Shown here piece by piece: positions 1 to 10,529 of a DNA stretch of 64,000 nucleotides (the first letter of the stretch is position 1; every line of letters starts with the position of its first letter). Both the position numbers and the translations under genes were made by a program. The notes under the pieces are model-generated. The model worked only from the letters and a program-made list of their open reading frames with translations, was not told the DNA's origin and did no database searches. This stretch comes from Deinococcus sp. AJ005. Its GTDB lineage: Bacteria; Deinococcota; Deinococci; Deinococcales; Deinococcaceae. The stretch spans positions 887,001 to 951,000 of the forward strand of contig NZ_CP044990.1 in NCBI RefSeq assembly GCF_009017495.1, written 5' to 3'.

Positions 1-884
1 GCTTCCGCGTCTATAAGATCGGCGCGGACGGGTTCCTGCGCCTGGAAAAGCTCGGTGGCCTGGATGACCGGATTCTCCCAGCGCAGCGCGTCTGGATTCG
101 CACCGACAGCGGCGAGCGCTTGCTGGGCATCATCGGCACCAAAAGTGCCCATCTGCTGGGTGACGCTGACCGCGCAAACGTCGTTCCCTACGCCAGCCTG
201 TACGTGGACATTGGTGCGCGCAGCCAGCAGGAAGTCCTCGACATGGGCGTGGCCGTCGGTGATCCGGTGGGCTTTGTCGGCAGCCTGACCGAACTGGGCC
301 GCCAGACGGGGCGCTACACCGCACATGCCCTGGATGACCGGGCAGGCTGCGCCGTGCTGCTGACCCTGCTCGAACGCTTCCACGAGACGCCGCCGCCAGT
401 CACGCTGGTCCTGGTGTTTTCGGTGCAGGAGGAAGTCGGCCTACGCGGCGTGTCTGCGCTGGCCCGCCACCTTCAGGCCGACGTGGCGCTGGCCCTAGAC
501 ATGACCGCCGCCGACGATACGCCCGAGTTCTCCGGCCCGCATCTGCAACTGGGCGCTGGCCCCACCGTCAAGATGATGGACGCCTCGACCCAGGCGCATC
601 CGGCCATTCGCCGGGGTCTGCTCGGCGCGGCCCGCAAACGGGGCATAGCCGTGCAGCGCGAGGTCCTCAAGGGGATCGGCACCGACGCCGGAGCCTTGCA
701 ATATCTGGGTCAGGGCGTGCCAACTGGGGCCGTTTCGGTGGTCAACCGCTACACGCACAGCCCTGTCGAGGTGCTGGACAGCCGCGATCTGGAAGGGGCC
801 GTGGCTCTGCTGGAAGGTTTCCTGCACGATCTTCCTGACCTGGATCTGCGTTTCGTGGCGCTGGAAGAGAAGTCCTCAGACTGA
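1..884 (+). CDS. M42 family metallo-aminopeptidase (5' end outside window)
   Basis: The visible 293 codons are the C-terminal part of an M42 peptidase (glutamyl aminopeptidase/cellulase-like), a cytosolic di-metal enzyme that trims N-terminal residues from peptides. The reading frame is open from base 3, so the start and about 60 residues lie upstream. Metal and catalytic residues are recognisable: Asp in ALDDRAGCA, the Glu-Glu pair in QEEVGLRG, Asp in LDMTAAD, the GTDAGALQ loop, and a final His in YTHSPVEV. The first metal-binding His is expected in the missing part. The stop is followed by about 100 non-coding bases before the next gene, so no operon partner is visible. The family is clear; the substrate specificity is not. 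Confidence 0.9.
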   Translation, partial: FRVYKIGADGFLRLEKLGGLDDRILPAQRVWIRTDSGERLLGIIGTKSAHLLGDADRANVVPYASLYVDIGARSQQEVLDMGVAVGDPVGFVGSLTELGRQTGRYTAHALDDRAGCAVLLTLLERFHETPPPVTLVLVFSVQEEVGLRGVSALARHLQADVALALDMTAADDTPEFSGPHLQLGAGPTVKMMDASTQAHPAIRRGLLGAARKRGIAVQREVLKGIGTDAGALQYLGQGVPTGAVSVVNRYTHSPVEVLDSRDLEGAVALLEGFLHDLPDLDLRFVALEEKSSD

Positions 885-989
885 CCCGTTCTTTCGGCTC
901 TCGTCACAGGCGTCAGACCGCTGCCCCGGCGTCTTGAGCGGGTCTTGACTCGTTGCCCGCGTGTTCAGACCAGACTCCACAATGCGGGA

Positions 990-2006
990 ATGCGAATTCC
1001 CAGACGACTGATCCTGGCGGCGGCGGTCACGGCCATCGCCATGCGCCGCAAGTTCATCCCACCCTACGATCTGACTGGCAAGAGTGTCCTGATTACCGGG
1101 GGTTCGCGCGGTCTGGGGCTGGCGCTGGCCGCCGAGTTCCTGAAGCGTGGGGCCACTCTTACGCTGATGGCGCGCGATCCTGCCGAGCTGGAGCGTGCGG
1201 CCCAGCAACTCGGCGGGGGCAGGCGGGTGCAGACCGTGGCGGGCGACGTGACCCGTGAAGACGATCAGCGCCGCGTCCTGGCCGAGGTCACGCGCCTTCA
1301 CGGCGGTCTGGACGTGCTGGTCAACAACGCAGGCCTGATTCAGAGCGGACCGCTGGCCAACATGACCGAGGCCGATTTCCGCCGGAGCATGGAGGTCAAC
1401 GCCTTCGCGCCGCTGCTGCTGACCCGGCTGGCCGTGCCCGAACTGCGCCGCCGGGGCGGGCGGGTGCTGCTGGTGTCCTCGGTGGGCGGCAAGGTGGCGG
1501 TGCCGCATCTGGCCCCCTACAGTGTCAGCAAGTTCGCCCTGACGGGGATCGGGCAGGCCCTGCGCGCCGAACTGGCCGGGGACGGCATCGGCGTGACCAC
1601 CGTCTGCCCCACCGTCATGCGAACGGGCAGCCCGCGACAGGCCGAGGTCAAGGGGCAGGCCCAGAAGGAATACGCGCTGTTCGCCACGGTGGACAACTTC
1701 CCGCTGATCTCGCTGGACGCCCGTGAAGCTGCCCAGCGGATGGTGGACGCCCTGGTGCGCGGCGACGCCGAAGCAATGGTGGGGGGTTCTGCCGCACTGC
1801 TCAGGTACGCCCAGGCCCTGGCCCCGCAGCTCACCGCCGATCTGCTGGCGCTGGGAACCCGTCTGTTGCCTGCCCCCACCCAGAGTGATGAGGCTGTCCT
1901 GGGCAAGGAGGCTGAAACGCCATTGACCCGCCGCAACCCCATCAAGAACGGGGCCGAGCGGGAACTCAACGAGCTGGGCGGGCAGGACGGGGGAGAGTTG
2001 GCCTGA
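990..2006 (+). CDS. Short-chain dehydrogenase/reductase with N-terminal hydrophobic segment
   Basis: A 338-residue classical-type SDR that should reduce or oxidise a carbonyl/alcohol with NAD(P)(H). It shows the cofactor motif TGGSRGLG near residue 34, the NNAG motif near residue 110, and the catalytic YSVSK (Tyr-xxx-Lys) near residue 178. A short hydrophobic stretch ([14 protein letters not shown]) precedes the Rossmann fold and may attach the protein to the membrane. A C-terminal extension of about 80 residues after the core is typical of the larger bacterial SDRs of this kind. I chose the ATG at 990; an in-frame TTG lies at 945 and a later ATG follows the hydrophobic stretch. The substrate cannot be told from sequence. 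Confidence 0.8.
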   Translation: MRIPRRLILAAAVTAIAMRRKFIPPYDLTGKSVLITGGSRGLGLALAAEFLKRGATLTLMARDPAELERAAQQLGGGRRVQTVAGDVTREDDQRRVLAEVTRLHGGLDVLVNNAGLIQSGPLANMTEADFRRSMEVNAFAPLLLTRLAVPELRRRGGRVLLVSSVGGKVAVPHLAPYSVSKFALTGIGQALRAELAGDGIGVTTVCPTVMRTGSPRQAEVKGQAQKEYALFATVDNFPLISLDAREAAQRMVDALVRGDAEAMVGGSAALLRYAQALAPQLTADLLALGTRLLPAPTQSDEAVLGKEAETPLTRRNPIKNGAERELNELGGQDGGELA

Positions 2007-2195
2007 CGTTCCGGGGAGAATCTGCCTGGGGTAAGCGGGAAAACAGTCGCGCTGCCAGGGTCAGAACGTCTCCAGCACAGGGCTGTTCTCTCTGACGGAT
2101 CCGCCTTTCCAGCCTGCTTTTGAGGGATGCAAGATTTTTCACGCTCCAGGAGGCTCAAGACCCTGTTTGTAAGTGTGGCGCAAGGAACAGGGGGG

Positions 2196-2201
2196 TATAA
2201 C
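2196..2201 (+). promoter_or_regulatory. -10 box for a leaderless mini-ORF before the kinase gene
   Basis: TATAAC ends 8 bases before the ATG at 2210, so transcription should begin at or very near that ATG. Confidence 0.45.
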
Positions 2202-2209
2202 GGGGTGAG

Positions 2210-2260
2210 ATGACCCACTCCTGTCCCCTGCCCCTGCTCAGCCGAGGCCAGCACCTGTGA
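2210..2260 (+). CDS. 16-residue leaderless mini-ORF coupled to the kinase gene
   Basis: This short frame (ATG, then Thr-His-Ser-Cys-Pro, ending Gly-Gln-His-Leu) begins 8 bases after a TATAAC box. It ends in a TGA that shares bases with the GTG start of the kinase gene (GTGA at 2257-2260). The kinase GTG has no convincing Shine-Dalgarno sequence and no -10 box close enough for leaderless start. The most economical reading is that ribosomes load on the leaderless mini-ORF and re-initiate at the kinase GTG. The peptide itself has no recognisable function. Chance occurrence is possible because the frame is short; conservation in related genomes would decide. Confidence 0.4.
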   Translation: MTHSCPLPLLSRGQHL

Positions 2261-4446
2261 CTGCCCTGCTGCTGGCGGCTCTGTTCGTGGTGGGCCTGCT
2301 GCTGCTGGTCCGCTTCCCGGAGCGCGCCCTGAACGTCCTGGCCACCTTGCTGGGACTGGGTCTGGTGGTGACCCTGGTGTTGCTGGCACATAGCGGCGCG
2401 GCGCAGGGCAGTCCCTGGACCGCCGCGCTGGACCGGGCACAGGGCGCACTGGGCGTGCTGGCCGTGATCGTGGGCGGCAGCCTGATTTCGCTCCGTCAGT
2501 CCTCCTCCCTGCCCGCGCAGCCCGCGCGCCGCAAGGAAATCAAGATGCCCAGCGGCAAGCCCACGCGGGTCTCGCGCGCCCCTACCCTGACGCGCCGCAG
2601 CACGCTGTCGGCCACCAAGGCGGACCTCAGATTCCAGGATTACGAGGTCATGGACCGTATCGGCATCGGCGGGATGGGCAGTGTGTACCGCGCCAGGCGC
2701 AACAGCGACGGGCGCATCGTGGCCCTGAAAGTGCCGCAGGAAAAGTATCTGGCCGACGCCAAATTCGTCAAACGCTTTTACCGCGAGGCCGAAGTTCTCA
2801 AGAGATTCAACCACCCCAACATCGTGCGGGTCTACGACTACCGCATGCAGGACCCCGAGCATTACATCGCCATGGAATTCCTGGACGGTGACAGCCTGGA
2901 AGCCCTACTGGAAGACAGCACCCTGGGCTTTAACGAGTCGGTGCAGGTGATCCGTGCCCTGGCCGACGCGCTGCGCCATATCCACATGCAGAACGTGGTT
3001 CACCGCGACATCAAACCCGGCAACGTGATGATGCTCAAGAACGCCTTTCAAGGCGGCCAACTGCGTGAAGGCGGCGTCAAGCTGATGGACTTCGGTATCG
3101 CGGTGGGCAAGGTCCTGACCCGCCTGACCATGACGGGCGCGCGGGTGGGTACCCCGATCTACATGGCCCCCGAACAGGCCAAGGGCAACCGCGTGGACGC
3201 CCGCAGCGACGTGTACTCCCTGGGCCTGCTGGCCTACGAGATGGTCAGTGGCCAGACCGCCTTTCGGGGCAGTTACGAGGCTGTGGTGCATCAGCAGGTC
3301 TTCGAATCTCCCAAGCCGCCCAAGCAGGTGCGGCTGGAAGTGCCGGGCCGCCTGAACGACCTGATCCTGAACATGATCGAGAAGGACCCGGCGCAGCGTC
3401 CCACCCTGGACGAGGTGATCACCCGCATTGACGCAGGGGTTCTAAGTGATGAGGTTTTCGGCGATCCGCTGGCCCTGGCCATGAGCGTGCAAGAAAAACG
3501 CGGCACCGTGCGTCTGCTGGACCTGCACGGCAAGCTGCGTGCCAGCCTGTGCGATCAGGGCGGCAGTACGGCACAGGGCCTGCCCAGCGTGCCCAATGCC
3601 CTGGCTGGGGACGCGGAAGGCAACCTGTACGTGACCTTGCAGGAATACCGCCAGGGCAAGTCGGGCGCGCTGGTCCGCAAGCTGGACCCACAGGGCCAGG
3701 AACTGCTGTCCTTCGGCCCCTACGGCTTGGGCGAGGGTGAACTGCTGCAACCGCTGGACATCGCCTTTACCCAGGGCCACATCTACGTGTTGGACGGCGA
3801 GGCGCACCATATCGTCGTGTACAACACTGCCGGACAGTTCGTGCGCCGCTTCGGCGGGCGTGGGCAGGGTCTCGGCCGCTTCGACAAGCCGCGCCGCATG
3901 GTGGCCTCGCCGGACGGGCACCTGTACGTGCTGGACACGGGCAACAACGAGGTCCAGAAGTTTACCGCGCAGGGCGAGTACCTCAGCCGCTATGCCTTCC
4001 GGCTGGACCGCCACAGCGAGGGCCTGCGCACGCTGGAGGGCTTGGGCGTGGACCGCCACGGCGCGGTGTACATCGTGGACGGCGTGGCCCGCAAACTGCG
4101 CAAGATCGAGGCCGACGGCACCCCCGGCGTGACCTTCTCGCTGGACACCCTGGTGGGCGAACCCACCGAGGCCCCGTGGCTGATCAGTGTGGGACCGGAG
4201 GGCCAGATTTATGCCGTGCGCCAGGGCGGGCAGGTGTTGCGGACCATTTCCAGTGCGGGCGATCCCATCTCCAGCCGCGACATGTACGCCCCGGTGCAGG
4301 CCATGACGCTGCTGGACCGCCCCCACTCCGGCGTAGGCCAGCCCCAGCCCGGCAAGTCAGTGGCTGAAAGGCTCAGCCCTGCTCAGCCCGGCGAAGACAA
4401 GGCCACCTCAGCGCAACTCGGCCCTCAGGCTGCCGCCAGCCTCTGA
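2257..4446 (+). CDS. Membrane Ser/Thr protein kinase with C-terminal NHL-type beta-propeller
   Basis: A 729-residue Hanks-type kinase. Three hydrophobic segments lie in the first 80 residues, followed by a basic linker. The kinase domain spans about residues 130-395, with a Gly-rich loop IGIGGMGSVYRAR (from ~135), the VAIK-type Lys in ALKVPQ, HRDIKPGN (~249), DFG (~278) and the APE motif in YMAPEQA. The rest, about 410-690, consists of repeats such as NALAGDAEGNLYV and PRRMVASPDGHLYVLDTGNNEVQKF that match NHL/SMP-30-like propeller blades. PknD-type kinases have a membrane segment between kinase and propeller; here there is none, so both should sit on the same side. Start is GTG, overlapping a mini-ORF stop. 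No phosphatase gene is adjacent. Confidence 0.88.
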   Translation: MTALLLAALFVVGLLLLVRFPERALNVLATLLGLGLVVTLVLLAHSGAAQGSPWTAALDRAQGALGVLAVIVGGSLISLRQSSSLPAQPARRKEIKMPSGKPTRVSRAPTLTRRSTLSATKADLRFQDYEVMDRIGIGGMGSVYRARRNSDGRIVALKVPQEKYLADAKFVKRFYREAEVLKRFNHPNIVRVYDYRMQDPEHYIAMEFLDGDSLEALLEDSTLGFNESVQVIRALADALRHIHMQNVVHRDIKPGNVMMLKNAFQGGQLREGGVKLMDFGIAVGKVLTRLTMTGARVGTPIYMAPEQAKGNRVDARSDVYSLGLLAYEMVSGQTAFRGSYEAVVHQQVFESPKPPKQVRLEVPGRLNDLILNMIEKDPAQRPTLDEVITRIDAGVLSDEVFGDPLALAMSVQEKRGTVRLLDLHGKLRASLCDQGGSTAQGLPSVPNALAGDAEGNLYVTLQEYRQGKSGALVRKLDPQGQELLSFGPYGLGEGELLQPLDIAFTQGHIYVLDGEAHHIVVYNTAGQFVRRFGGRGQGLGRFDKPRRMVASPDGHLYVLDTGNNEVQKFTAQGEYLSRYAFRLDRHSEGLRTLEGLGVDRHGAVYIVDGVARKLRKIEADGTPGVTFSLDTLVGEPTEAPWLISVGPEGQIYAVRQGGQVLRTISSAGDPISSRDMYAPVQAMTLLDRPHSGVGQPQPGKSVAERLSPAQPGEDKATSAQLGPQAAASL

Positions 4447-4563
4447 ACAGTGATGATCTGGACACTGGTCAGAGGCGCGGCTTCCCGGGCCGATCCCGTA
4501 ACCTTTGTGGCCTCATCTGGCGGGGCAATTCTCTGGCGAGATGCTCTAGCATCTGAGTCACCC

Positions 4564-4842
4564 ATGTCCTCATTGCCGCTGCTGACCCTCTACATCCGAA
4601 CTGGTTGCCACCTGTGCGAGCAGGCCGAGGAGAATCTGGCGCGGCTGGAGTTCCGGGTCCAGTTGCTGGATGTGGACACGAACGCCGAATGGCGGCAGCA
4701 ATATGGTGACGATGTGCCCGTGCTGGCCCTGGGCGAACAGGTGCTGGCGCGCGGCGTTCTGAGTCCGGGCCGCCTGGGCATGATCAAACTGCAATTGCTG
4801 CGCGCCGCAGAACCGCCCACCTCTGAGCGCCCCGAAGCTTGA
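4564..4842 (+). CDS. Glutaredoxin-like thioredoxin-fold protein (DUF836 type)
   Basis: A 92-residue cytosolic thiol-redox protein. The N-terminal strand is followed by a CxxC centre (GCHLCEQA, residues ~13-16) and later by the cis-Pro segment DDVPVLALG, which together define the glutaredoxin/thioredoxin fold of the DUF836 family. The ATG at 4564 was chosen because an upstream in-frame extension contains no family sequence. A TAGCAT element lies about 11 bases before it. The gene follows the kinase at about 117 bases and could be co-transcribed, but nothing in the sequence links their functions. Its redox partner is unknown. Confidence 0.75.
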   Translation: MSSLPLLTLYIRTGCHLCEQAEENLARLEFRVQLLDVDTNAEWRQQYGDDVPVLALGEQVLARGVLSPGRLGMIKLQLLRAAEPPTSERPEA

Positions 4843-4943
4843 ACGACACTGGTGCAGGCAGGTCCGTTGGGAAATCCGGCTGCAATCCTGGGGAGACGGC
4901 TGGCTGGACAGATTTCGTGCGCCGACTTTCTGGTCTTCCTGGT

Positions 4944-5972
<1,029 letters not shown>

Positions 5973-5978
5973 GCCTGG

Positions 5979-5984
5979 ACTATA
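5979..5984 (-). promoter_or_regulatory. -10 box, leaderless promoter of nrnA
   Basis: TATAGT on the minus strand, 6 bases before the GTG at 5972. Confidence 0.55.
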
Positions 5985-6240
5985 ACGACTCCAAATTAGA
6001 GAAATGTTGAGCGCATGTGTTTTGCATGGACGGTGGTAAATGAATTCGACTAGATCGTTCCAGCCGTAGAGGATAGCGTTTCTGTCGATTATCCGGGGTG
6101 TGAAGGGTCCAGAATGATTGTGTGAGTCCAGGCGAATTTTCAAATGCCAGGTCATGCACCGCCCCTCTCACCCATTGGGATGCGTGCAGGTCTGAACAGA
6201 GTGGGGTTGTCCGTGCGCCGGGTGCGTCACAATCGCAGAC

Positions 6241-6873
6241 GTGAATGAATCTGTTCTGCCCGCCCGCCATGTCGCCTTCGATTGGGGAGGCGTGTTTACC
6301 GTCGGCACCTTCGATGGGCGCAGCACCCAGAACGTGGCGGACCACAGCGGCGTGCCCGTCGAGCGTGTTCGGGACAGTTACTTTCGGCATGTTCGGCAAC
6401 TGGAAGTGGGCGCGTGGACCCTGGATCACTTCTGGTCTGTGTTGCAGGAAGAAACTGGCGTCATACTGCCTTACGCCGACTTCGAGGCGCTGTATCTGGG
6501 CAGCATTGCCGATCACGCGCCGATGTACGCCACTCTGGCCGCCCTGCCGGAAGGCGTACGCGTGGGCCTGCTGAGCAACAACTATCCGGTGGTCAGTGAC
6601 CATCTGCGTGCCGATCCTCGGTTTGCCCGTTTCGATGCGCTGGTCTTTAGCAACGAGCTGGGCCACAAGAAGCCTGCCCCCGAAGCTTTCGCGGCCCTGG
6701 AAGCGGCGATGGAATTGCCCGCTGCCCAGACCGCCTTCGTGGACGACGTGCAGGAGAACATTGACGCCGCCAACGCCGCTGGATTCCACGGCATCCTGTA
6801 CCACCACGAGGCGCACGCGGCGTTCGAGCGTGAGCTGGCGCATTGGCTGAAGTCGGGCGAGACGCAAAGCTGA
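6241..6873 (+). CDS. HAD-superfamily hydrolase
   Basis: A 210-residue haloacid-dehalogenase-like hydrolase, probably a small-molecule phosphatase. Motif I is FDWGGVF (nucleophile Asp14, with Trp-Gly where many relatives have DxD), motif II is LLSNN, motif III has Lys in GHKKPAPEAF, and motif IV is FVDDVQENI. The alpha-helical cap between motifs I and II is of the C1 type. The GTG start at 6241 follows a CACAAT box by 7 bases, which fits leaderless expression, though the box is off consensus. The missing second Asp in motif I leaves room for a non-phosphatase activity, as in epoxide-hydrolase-like members. Confidence 0.8.
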   Translation: MNESVLPARHVAFDWGGVFTVGTFDGRSTQNVADHSGVPVERVRDSYFRHVRQLEVGAWTLDHFWSVLQEETGVILPYADFEALYLGSIADHAPMYATLAALPEGVRVGLLSNNYPVVSDHLRADPRFARFDALVFSNELGHKKPAPEAFAALEAAMELPAAQTAFVDDVQENIDAANAAGFHGILYHHEAHAAFERELAHWLKSGETQS

Positions 6874-6892
6874 CGCCCGGCCTTTCTCCCCG

Positions 6893-6935
6893 CCTCTCCT
6901 GTGGAGCTTCATAAGTTCATATGGAGAGGTTTTTT
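6893..6935 (+). terminator. Possible terminator after the HAD gene
   Basis: CCTCTCC (6893-6899) pairs with GGAGAGG (6923-6929) and is followed directly by six T. The 23-base loop is long, so strength is uncertain. Confidence 0.45.
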
Positions 6936-6987
6936 GCGCTGGGTTGATTGAGCTGTTTCCAGGCTCTGTGGGCGCATTGAGTCGAGT

Positions 6988-7033
6988 GGTTTACCTGCCA
7001 GGGTGGTTTACCCCACCCCATCACAGGTAAACC
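6988..7033 (+). promoter_or_regulatory. Three GGTTTACC motifs in the aceA upstream region
   Basis: GGTTTACCTG at 6988-6997 is repeated as a perfect inverted copy CAGGTAAACC at 7024-7033. A further direct copy GGTTTACC sits between them at 7005-7012. The array lies 130-170 bases before the isocitrate lyase start and looks like an operator or activator site. No regulator gene is adjacent. The rest of the 286-base gap (6874-7159) holds only the weak terminator and the ribosome-binding site. Confidence 0.5.
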
Positions 7034-7159
7034 GCCTCTCTGGCGTGCCTGCGTCCCGCACACTGTCTTCACAGCACCACAAGGAAACACATTCTTCCCA
7101 CCCAGCCACCTCTCCCAGATGGGACGGGGACCGCCTTCCATACCCCCAGGAGAACCGAC

Positions 7160-8491
<1,332 letters not shown>

Positions 8492-8513
8492 GCTTTAGCA
8501 GTTGCAATCAGAA

Positions 8514-8543
8514 GGGGGAGCCGAAATTCTGGCTCCCCTTTTT
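8514..8543 (+). terminator. Rho-independent terminator after aceA
   Basis: GGGGAGCC (8515-8522) pairs perfectly with GGCTCCCC (8531-8538) over an 8-base loop, followed by five T. Confidence 0.85.
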
Positions 8544-8599
8544 GCTGTACTCGTTTTACATGCTTGAAAAGAAGCGGCTCTGAGCGCGAAAATCGCTCC

Positions 8600-9505
8600 T
8601 CAACTCCCCTCTCTCCTCCACACCCCTTCGCGCTCCAGCACCGCGCAGCCGCCGACGTGGACGGCCATGACCGCGTCGCCATGCATTTCTACTTCCACTT
8701 CTACCTCTCCGGGGGTGCCCAGCGCGTGGCCCTGATAGATGATGCCGCAGGCCCGTCCGGCACGCATGGGCAGGCGGCCCCCGTGTGCCAACAGGGCCAT
8801 CAACGCGCCGCCCGCGCTGCCAGTCACCGGGTCCTCAGGAATGCCCAGCGCCGGGGCAAAGTCGCGCGCCGCGAAACGGTTGACGCCCATCGGGGCGTAG
8901 GCGTAGACGCTGCCCACGTCCAGTGCCCCGCTGAGCAGGGCAATCCGCTCCAGATCGGGTTCCAGCGCGTCCAGAATCACCGGGTCCAGTAACGGCACGA
9001 AAACGCTCCACAGGCCCGTGCTGGCGGCGGCCAGCGGCAGACCTCTGTGGATCATGCGGGGGTCGATGCCCAGCGCCTCGGCCAGTTCGGCGCGCAGTTG
9101 GGTGGCCACAGGGCGAATTTCGTGTCGCTGCTGGCGCATCCAGACCTGATGGGGCACGCCCGCCTCGCTGATCAGTTGCAGGGGCACGCGGCCCGCCAGG
9201 GTTTCCAGCTCCAGCGCCCCGCCGCGCCAGTGTCCGGCCTGGGCCAGCATCAGCCCCAGCGCCAGCGTGGCGTGGCCGCAGAACTCCACCTCCTGCGTGG
9301 GCGTGAAGTAGCGCACCTGCACGGCTGAGCGGCCCGTGTGGGTCACAGACATGCGGGTCACGAAGACGGTTTCGGGCGCACCCAGGAAGGCGGCCAGTTC
9401 GCGCATCTCGGCCTCGCTCAGCCCGGCGGCGTCCAGCACCACGCCCGCGCGGTTGCCCTGGCCCGGCGTGCTGGTGAAGGCGCTGACCTCGCTGTAAGCG
9501 ATCAT
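8600..9505 (-). CDS. PhzF-family isomerase
   Basis: A 301-residue PhzF/YddE-like protein built of two similar beta-barrel halves. The conserved [14 protein letters not shown] segment, the catalytic-type Glu in PETVFV, and the [13 protein letters not shown] and [17 protein letters not shown] segments are all clear. PhzF itself isomerises a dihydroxyanthranilate intermediate in phenazine synthesis, but most homologues lie outside phenazine clusters and their substrates are unknown; no phenazine genes are here. The ATG at 9505 is chosen because TAAATT sits 7 bases upstream (leaderless). The gene converges on aceA with its stop about 57 bases beyond the aceA terminator. Confidence 0.83.
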   Translation of the reverse strand: MIAYSEVSAFTSTPGQGNRAGVVLDAAGLSEAEMRELAAFLGAPETVFVTRMSVTHTGRSAVQVRYFTPTQEVEFCGHATLALGLMLAQAGHWRGGALELETLAGRVPLQLISEAGVPHQVWMRQQRHEIRPVATQLRAELAEALGIDPRMIHRGLPLAAASTGLWSVFVPLLDPVILDALEPDLERIALLSGALDVGSVYAYAPMGVNRFAARDFAPALGIPEDPVTGSAGGALMALLAHGGRLPMRAGRACGIIYQGHALGTPGEVEVEVEMHGDAVMAVHVGGCAVLEREGVWRREGS

Positions 9506-9512
9506 GCGGATC

Positions 9513-9518
9513 AATTTA
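9513..9518 (-). promoter_or_regulatory. -10 box, leaderless promoter of the PhzF-family gene
   Basis: TAAATT on the minus strand, 7 bases before the ATG at 9505. Confidence 0.5.
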
Positions 9519-9611
9519 GCGTGCCCGGCTACGAAAAGAGGGAGATAGGTGCCAAATGGCCTGGGCAGCATGGGGTTGAGGACGCTCTGTTCTTCGTGAT
9601 CCCTGGGTCAC

Positions 9612-9651
9612 AAAAAAGCGCGGCACGCCTGGGAAGCCCTTCCCACCGCGC
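9612..9651 (-). terminator. Terminator after the secreted TPR gene
   Basis: Read on the minus strand, GCGCGG pairs with CCGCGC and an inner GGGAA pairs with TTCCC; the stem is followed by six T at 9612-9617. Confidence 0.65.
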
Positions 9652-9674
9652 ACCGCACCTCCTTGCTCCAGCCC

Positions 9675-10379
9675 TTACTTCAGGCTGGCCAGCGTCTTTT
9701 TCGCGTCATCCAGATCGCGCTTCTGCCAGAAGGTGTCGGCGGGCATGGCGATGGCCTTTTGCAGTTCGGCGGCGGCCTCGGGCTTGCGCTTCTGGAGGAT
9801 CAGGGCATTGGCGTATTCGATGTGGTGGACGGCCACGTTCGGCTCCAGCGCGAACGCCTTCTCGAAGTTGGGGGCAATCTGATTCTTGTCGGCCCCGGTG
9901 GCGCGGCGGGCGATAAAGCCCTTCTCATCCAGGTTGGCGTGCCACAGGCCCAGCGCCACATAGGCTCCGGCCAGTTTGGGGTTGAGTTTAATGGCCTGAT
10001 CCAGATTCTTCTTCATGTCCCCGGCCAGCCCCAGGCTTTGCAGGATGCCCGAGAACTGCGCCAGACGGCCCTGTGCGCGGGCCAGCTCGAAGTAGGCGTC
10101 GGCGTTGTTCTTGTCCTTGGCAATGGCGCTGCTGGCATAACCCTGCGCCTTCTGGAACAGCGCTTTTTTCTGGGCATCGGGCACCATTCCGGCCCCGGCG
10201 GTGGTGGCCTCGGCGGCCAGGGCCAGGCCCGCACTGGTGTTCAGGGCGGCGGCAGAGGCGGCGGCTTCCTGCCATTTGCCCGAATCGTAGAGGGCCTGGG
10301 CGGCTCCCTGGTTCTGGGCAGAGGCGGTGGGGGCCACGAGGGCGGCGGTCAGGGCGAGGGTCAGCATGGGTTTACGCAT
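9675..10379 (-). CDS. Exported tetratricopeptide-repeat-like protein
   Basis: A 234-residue protein with a clear Sec signal peptide (MRKPMLTLALTAALVAPTASA, predicted cleavage after residue ~21). The mature part is alpha-helical and Ala/Lys-rich, with TPR-like helices such as NADAYFELARAQGRLAQ and AGAYVALGLWHANL. TPR proteins act as protein-binding scaffolds; the partner is unknown. The ATG is preceded by GGAGAA at a normal spacing. The gene diverges from the large NTPase gene starting at 10530, with about 150 bases between them. Its own terminator lies downstream. Confidence 0.72.
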   Translation of the reverse strand: MRKPMLTLALTAALVAPTASAQNQGAAQALYDSGKWQEAAASAAALNTSAGLALAAEATTAGAGMVPDAQKKALFQKAQGYASSAIAKDKNNADAYFELARAQGRLAQFSGILQSLGLAGDMKKNLDQAIKLNPKLAGAYVALGLWHANLDEKGFIARRATGADKNQIAPNFEKAFALEPNVAVHHIEYANALILQKRKPEAAAELQKAIAMPADTFWQKRDLDDAKKTLASLK

Positions 10380-10517
10380 AGGGGTTCTCCAGAAGGGGCC
10401 ATGTTCATGGCCGGAAAGAGGATTGGATTGAAGGCTGTGCCGAGTATACACAGCCGTGTGCCGGGTTGCTGATGTAGGCGTCAGGAACGCTGCCCTGGCC
10501 CTTTTCTGCACCGGGTC

Positions 10518-10523
10518 TATTTT
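10518..10523 (+). promoter_or_regulatory. -10 box, leaderless promoter of the NTPase/TPR gene
   Basis: TATTTT, 6 bases before the GTG at 10530. Confidence 0.55.
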
Positions 10524-10529
10524 GCGCCC

